From Blastopirellula marina (GTDB lineage: Bacteria; Planctomycetota; Planctomycetia; Pirellulales; Thermoguttaceae), in the NCBI GenBank assembly GCA_020721965.1, contig DYLS01000013.1:1-56121 (forward strand): a stretch of DNA of 56,121 nt. Reading direction: 5' to 3'. Under the pieces are notes generated by a model. It saw only the letters and a program-made list of their open reading frames with translations. It was not told where the DNA came from and made no database searches. The translations under genes were made by a program, and so were the position numbers. Within the stretch, counting starts at the first letter, position 1. Every line of letters begins with the position of its first letter. Positions 52,263 through 56,121 of this stretch are shown in pieces.

Positions 52263-54110
52263 ATGCGATGTTACTTTGTCCAACATGCGACGATTGTGTC
52301 ACTGATCGCCATGTTCGGCTCGCTGCCGGCGGGTGCGGCGGCACAGGCTCCCGGGGGCGGCGGCGTTTGGCAGTCAGCGGCCCCGCAAGACATACGCCTA
52401 GAGGGCGGAGAAATTGGGAGACGGATTGCCGTCACCATCGAAGGGAATCTTTTGAAGCTGAATACAGATCAGGACTTCCTGCTGCCATTCCAGCAGCGAA
52501 ATGCCGAGGGTGGCTACGTGGGATTGGGAAAATTGATCGACAGCGTGGTGCGCTTCGCCGCCCTCACGCAGGACCCTCGCCTGCTTGAGCTGAAGCAAAA
52601 GCTGATCACCCAAATCACGGCGACGCAAGAGCCGGACGGCTACATCGGCATGATGAAACCCGAGGCTCGAATGTGGAATCTTTGGGACGTCCATGAAATG
52701 TCGTACCTGGTGTATGGGCTGACGTCCGACCACCGCTTTTTCGAAAGCGATTCTTCCCTGCTCGCGGCGCGGCGGCTCGCCGATTACATCATCAACCGCT
52801 GGCAGGCGGAGGCGGAGCGGAAGCCGGGAGGCGGTGGCATCACGGTCTATATGGCCGTCACGGGGCTAGAGAACGCCTTTTTGGCACTGAGCCAGCAAAC
52901 CGGCGACGCCAAGTATCGGGACTTCGTGATCCAGTTCCGCGACTTGCCGGGCTGGGATGCGAAAATCGTCGTTGGCAGGCACGGTCCCATCGAAGGCCAT
53001 ATCTATGCCTATCTTTGCCGCTCGATCGCGCAACTACGATTGAACGATAGCCTGCCCGATGCCAGTCTCTGGGGGCCTAGCCGCCAGGCGCTCGACTTCC
53101 TGCTCCATCGCGAGGGGATGGTCATCACGGGAGAGTGCGGCGATCACGAATGCTGGCACGATACCCAGGCGGGCACGATCAACCTCGGCGAAACGTGCGC
53201 CACGGCCTATCTCATCCGATTCTTGGATGAAGTGTTGCGGCGGACCGGGGATAGCCTGTATGGCGATGTGATGGAGCGTGCTATCTACAATGCCCTCTTT
53301 GCAGCCCAGTCGCCGGACGGACGACGCATCCGCTACTACACGCCGTTCGAGGGACCCCGGTCATATCATCCCGGCGATACCTATTGCTGCCCCAACAACT
53401 ACCGCCGCATCGTGGCGGAATTGCCGGGCATGATCAGCTATGCCACGCCGGATGGGATCGCGGTCAATTTGTACACGCCCTCCGTGGTGACGCATCGTCT
53501 GCCGAACGGCACGGCCGTGACCGTGCGGCAAGAGACGCGGTATCCGCATGAGGGCGTGGTCCGCTTGACCGTCACTCCGGAGCGACCCACGGAACTGGCC
53601 TTGACGCTCCGCATTCCACGCTTCTGCGCGACGGCCACGGTCGCCGCTCCCTGGATGGAGTCGCCCCAGCAAGCGGCAGGGGGCGAGTGGGCGGAAATCC
53701 GCCGCGTTTGGCAGCCGGGAGATACCTTGGACCTGACCTTGCCCATGAACTTGCGACTGGTCAAGGGGCGAAGATCGCAGGTGGGGCGGGTGGCGGTGAT
53801 GTATGGCCCTCTGGTTTTCTGCCTCAGCCGTGCCGCTCATCCAGAGTTGAAAACCGTGGATTTGCGGCTGTTGACGCTCCAGGTGGAATCGCTGGATAGC
53901 CCCGTCGCCAACGATTCGGTACATCCCGATGGCTTGGCCTGCCGTGTCAAGGCTTGGGGAGCCGGGGACTGGTACCCCCATGCCAGCCCACGCTACACCC
54001 TGACGTTGACCGAGTTCCCCGACCCGGACGGGGAGGCCGTGTACTTCCACGTCCCCAATCCCCACGATCCGCGCTTCGTGGAAGATGAGCTGGTCGTCCC
54101 GTCGGAGTGA
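52263..54110 (+). CDS. GH127 (DUF1680) glycoside hydrolase, beta-L-arabinofuranosidase type
   Basis: 615 residues. GGAGG precedes the ATG by about 9 bases. The signal peptide spans about residues 1-27 (AAA-QA). The family hydrolyses beta-L-arabinofuranosides using a cysteine nucleophile held at a zinc site. The equivalents are visible: E310 and C312 in NLGETCATAYL, and C375-C376 in TYCCPNNYRRIVAELP. The catalytic alpha6/alpha6 barrel (about 45-390) is followed by beta-sandwich domains with WQPGDTLDLTLPM and YGPLVFCLS, as in family members. All metal ligands are kept, so it should be active on exported arabinosyl substrates. Confidence 0.93.
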   Translation: MRCYFVQHATIVSLIAMFGSLPAGAAAQAPGGGGVWQSAAPQDIRLEGGEIGRRIAVTIEGNLLKLNTDQDFLLPFQQRNAEGGYVGLGKLIDSVVRFAALTQDPRLLELKQKLITQITATQEPDGYIGMMKPEARMWNLWDVHEMSYLVYGLTSDHRFFESDSSLLAARRLADYIINRWQAEAERKPGGGGITVYMAVTGLENAFLALSQQTGDAKYRDFVIQFRDLPGWDAKIVVGRHGPIEGHIYAYLCRSIAQLRLNDSLPDASLWGPSRQALDFLLHREGMVITGECGDHECWHDTQAGTINLGETCATAYLIRFLDEVLRRTGDSLYGDVMERAIYNALFAAQSPDGRRIRYYTPFEGPRSYHPGDTYCCPNNYRRIVAELPGMISYATPDGIAVNLYTPSVVTHRLPNGTAVTVRQETRYPHEGVVRLTVTPERPTELALTLRIPRFCATATVAAPWMESPQQAAGGEWAEIRRVWQPGDTLDLTLPMNLRLVKGRRSQVGRVAVMYGPLVFCLSRAAHPELKTVDLRLLTLQVESLDSPVANDSVHPDGLACRVKAWGAGDWYPHASPRYTLTLTEFPDPDGEAVYFHVPNPHDPRFVEDELVVPSE

Positions 54111-54151
54111 CCGTCCCAACCCGCGCGGTAGCTGCCTGCCGCATCCGGTTG

Positions 54152-54454
54152 TTATCCGGTCGGGTTTTCGATCCATCGGCGATAGCAAGACGGGCAAAGA
54201 TAAAAGCTGAATCGACGATAGACCTGATCCATCGCCTCTTGAGCGGACATCCCCTCCAATTGGCTCAAAACCTCGCGGAAGGCCCGATTGAAATCTCCGT
54301 CGCATTCGCTGGGGTCCAGCGTTGGCGGTGTGGGGTCCGCCATGGCCTCGATACGGATCAGATAGGCGGTGCCGTTTCCCAATCGCAGCGCCGCGCCGCA
54401 GCGATGACAAGACACAGGACAGAGATAGGAATCCGGCTCGCTCATGCCCGTCAT
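54152..54454 (-). CDS. Small Cys-containing (zinc-ribbon-like) protein
   Basis: 100 residues from ATG 54454 (ATG 54445 is possible; neither has a strong ribosome site). An N-terminal CHRC knuckle within VSCHRCGAALRLGNG and a C-terminal CPSC within FYLCPSCYRRWIENP could bring four cysteines to one zinc. Between them is an acidic, helical segment (FNRAFREVLSQLEGMSAQEA). The longer frame upstream is rejected as low-complexity. It stands alone and its function is unknown. Confidence 0.7.
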   Translation of the reverse strand: MTGMSEPDSYLCPVSCHRCGAALRLGNGTAYLIRIEAMADPTPPTLDPSECDGDFNRAFREVLSQLEGMSAQEAMDQVYRRFSFYLCPSCYRRWIENPTG

Positions 54455-54766
54455 GGTAGAAGAAGGCCCGTGTGCCCGGCAAGGACGTGCACCTCGTTTT
54501 TTGCCGTTTCCGATCTCGGTTGAATATTCTGCCGGGGGATGGCAAAGCGACGCTCGGGCGTTCTGTGGGGCATCGCATGGACCGTTACGGAACTTCGAGC
54601 CGCTGCAAATCGTTTGAGCACCCCGATGGCTTGCCCGGAGGCTCGAAAGATTTTTCGCCGGCACGAAGGGAAAGATGTTTCGCCCCTACGAAAGGATGGT
54701 TCGCCATCCACCGTCCCGCGGTATGTCGAAAACCATCGGTCCCGTTGTTCGCGGCTTCCCATCGGC

Positions 54767-54952
54767 GTGACGAAATGGATGCGGGCAAACGGCGTGGACG
54801 GCCCCGTTTGGCAACGCCATTGCTCCGAACCCATCATCCGCACCGACCGCGCCCTGGACGCCATCTGGTACGACGCTCGCGAAAATCCTTGGCGCTGGCA
54901 CCTGGATCGCTATAATCGGTACGCCCCGGGCACGGCCCCCCCTGGCACGTAA
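54767..54952 (+). pseudogene. Remnant of REP-associated (Y1/IS200-like) transposase, C-terminal fragment
   Basis: About 60 residues in one frame resemble the C-terminal part of RAYT/TnpA-REP proteins: VTKWMRANG, then VWQRHCSEPIIRTDRALDAI and ENPWRWHLDRYN, where intact relatives read like VWQR..YEHIIR and DNPARW..DR. The catalytic HUH motif and the upstream half are absent or unrecognisable in all frames. It is therefore a decayed fragment and not an active gene. Its presence among many palindromic intergenic repeats is suggestive. Confidence 0.6.
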
Positions 54953-55244
54953 GGCCGGGCGGATCATTCAGGAAGACGCCCGAACGGTTCAGGCGGCACC
55001 GCGCGTTACCCCCAGCCAGACGGAACCTTGGGATGCCTGACCATGACCCGCGCTAGCCAGCGTCACGCCGTCCCGAACGCTCCATTCGCTAGGCCACCGA
55101 GGTGGGCTGGGAATATCTCCCTCCCGATGAGACCCAGCGCCTGCGACGCGGCGAGGCCAGCCCCATCTGGTGGGATGTTTGCATCCCACAGGGGCAAACG
55201 CTCAACCCCGGCATGGCGGACCATCGGAAGGCGTAGGATAATGC

Positions 55245-55405
55245 CGTAGTCGTTCACAGGGGTTCTCGTCACTGCAAAACGGATCGCCCCCCTCTTGTCA
55301 TTTCGAGCGAAGCGGGAAATCTTTTGAAACGGGGACTCTTTGGAAACGGGAAATCTTTCGAAGCGGGCAGTCTTTTGAAACGGGGAGTCTTTCGAAGCCA
55401 GAAAG
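55245..55405 (+). repeat. Dispersed repeat family C, copy 3
   Basis: Begins CGTAGTCGTTCACAGGGGTT and continues CTCTTGTCATTTCGAGCGAA, matching copy 1. The right part is replaced by short tandem variants of GAAACGGGGAGTCTTTCGAA, repeated about five times up to the start of the methylase gene. Confidence 0.78.
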
Positions 55406-55422
55406 AGTGACAGCATCACGAC

Positions 55423-56094
55423 ATGAACCCGGTGCACGCACACGTCAAATCCAAATCGCGGGTGGCCCAATTCGGCGAGGTGCTCACCCCGCCGCACATC
55501 GTGGAGGCCATGCTCGACCTGGTGAAGCAGGAAACCCAGCGAATTGACTCGCGCTTCCTGGAGCCGGCCTGCGGTACGGGCAACTTCTTGACAGAAATCC
55601 TCAGGCGAAAACTGCGGGTTGTAGAAGAACGCTACGAGAAAAGTCAATTGGAAAACGAACGCTATGCGGTGCTGGCCGTCTCGTCCATTTACGGCATTGA
55701 CATTCTGGAAGACAACGTGCAGGAGTGCCGCCAGAATCTCTTCGACATCGTGGATGCGGCTTACACCCGCCTCTACAAAGACAAAGCCAAAGATGCCTTT
55801 CGGGAGACGGTGCGCTATATTCTGGCGCGCAACATCGTCCACGGCGATGCGCTGACACTGCAGACGGTGGGTGAGAGCCCCCAACCCATCATCTTTTCGG
55901 AGTGGTCGCTCGTAAATAGCAGCCTGGTCAAGCGCCGTGATTTTGCTTTTCACGAGTTGGTCTTACAGGGATCAATGCAGGAACTGCCGCTCTTTTCGGA
56001 CCTTGGCGAGCAAGCGTTTATCCCTGAACCGGTGCGAGAGTACCCGCTGGTGCATTTTCTGGAGGTGGCGCATGCCTATACAGACGAACTATAA
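55423..56094 (+). CDS. N6-adenine DNA methylase subunit with SAM-binding domain (split methylase, first part)
   Basis: 223 residues. FGEVLTPPHIVEAM (17-30) and FLEPACGTGNFL (45-56) are the N-terminal signature and SAM-binding motif I of gamma-class adenine methylases. YGIDILEDNV supplies the adenosine-contact acidic residue. The catalytic (D/N)PPY motif is not present; after IIFSEWSLVNSS the chain ends. The next gene overlaps by 23 bases and presumably carries the rest of the activity or is the main methylase. The start lacks a strong ribosome site and follows repeat C. It is part of a restriction-modification system. Confidence 0.85.
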   Translation: MNPVHAHVKSKSRVAQFGEVLTPPHIVEAMLDLVKQETQRIDSRFLEPACGTGNFLTEILRRKLRVVEERYEKSQLENERYAVLAVSSIYGIDILEDNVQECRQNLFDIVDAAYTRLYKDKAKDAFRETVRYILARNIVHGDALTLQTVGESPQPIIFSEWSLVNSSLVKRRDFAFHELVLQGSMQELPLFSDLGEQAFIPEPVREYPLVHFLEVAHAYTDEL

Positions 56095-56121
56095 CCCGGA
56101 TGTGCTTTCCTGCCTCGCCAA
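56072..56121 (+). CDS. Start of a second DNA methylase gene (3' end outside window)
   Basis: ATG 56072 lies within the end of the preceding gene, with GGAGGTG 5-8 bases upstream. The 16 visible residues, starting MPIQTNYNPDVLSCLA, resemble the N-terminus of Eco57I/Type III-like modification subunits that I recall reading NPDVLSCLANLSNDEVFTPP. Only this short piece is available, so the call rests on N-terminal resemblance and the coupled position. Confidence 0.65.
   Translation, partial: MPIQTNYNPDVLSCLA

Overview
This window looks like chromosomal DNA of a planctomycete (Pirellulales/Thermogutta-like). The placement is inferred from gene content, not from a search. Supporting genes are a formylglycine-type sulfatase, a hydrazine-synthase-alpha-like haem protein, a PilM operon with Gly/Tyr-rich proteins, DapL, GH172 and GH127 hydrolases, DUF6786 and PQQ-propeller exported proteins, and several very small zinc-ribbon proteins. 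Gene density is low. Intergenic regions are long and carry many repeats.

Layout. 1-0.7 kb: C-terminus of a Type III restriction (Res) subunit, visibly more AT-rich than the rest. 1.3-3.0 kb: tRNA-Pro(TGG) and a frameshifted sulfatase. 3.7-6.7 kb: small genes including csrA and a YjbQ-family protein. 7.1-9.6 kb: the HzsA-like c-type haem protein. 10.7-18.5 kb: a PilM-PilN fusion followed by two membrane-anchored proteins with Gly/Tyr-rich segments, a probable type IV pilus or type II secretion inner-membrane platform. 19.3-24.0 kb: an RND efflux adaptor and pump. 25.3-27.3 kb: a hybrid histidine kinase bracketed by inverted repeats. 27.7-31.4 kb: a C45-type acyltransferase/hydrolase, a TPR membrane protein and a GH172 protein. 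31.7-34.1 kb: an NfeD-flotillin pair closed by a terminator. 34.9-40.0 kb: dapL, a DnaQ-like exonuclease, a methyltransferase, a DUF6786 protein and a ferredoxin. 41.1-45.0 kb: two exported proteins and aroA. 46.8-50.5 kb: a YhaO/YhaN (Mre11/Rad50-like) pair. 51.0-54.1 kb: a Tat-exported amidohydrolase and GH127. 55.4 kb to the end: a split adenine-specific DNA methylase, whose second subunit has just started when the window stops.

The strongest unexplained signal is intergenic. Three dispersed repeat families can be aligned by hand: A, about 110 bp, 10 copies; B, about 150 bp, 3 copies with GTAACCGTTCAC-like inverted ends; C, about 160-190 bp, 3 copies built on a TGTCATTTCGAGCG palindrome. 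An exact-period 19-bp minisatellite and several short tandem blocks add to these. A remnant of a REP-associated (Y1/RAYT) transposase is also present. Other points of interest are the PilM-PilN fusion, the Gly/Tyr-rich domains shared by three consecutive secretion genes, the HzsA homologue outside any visible anammox context, and restriction-modification pieces at both window ends that could belong to one operon.
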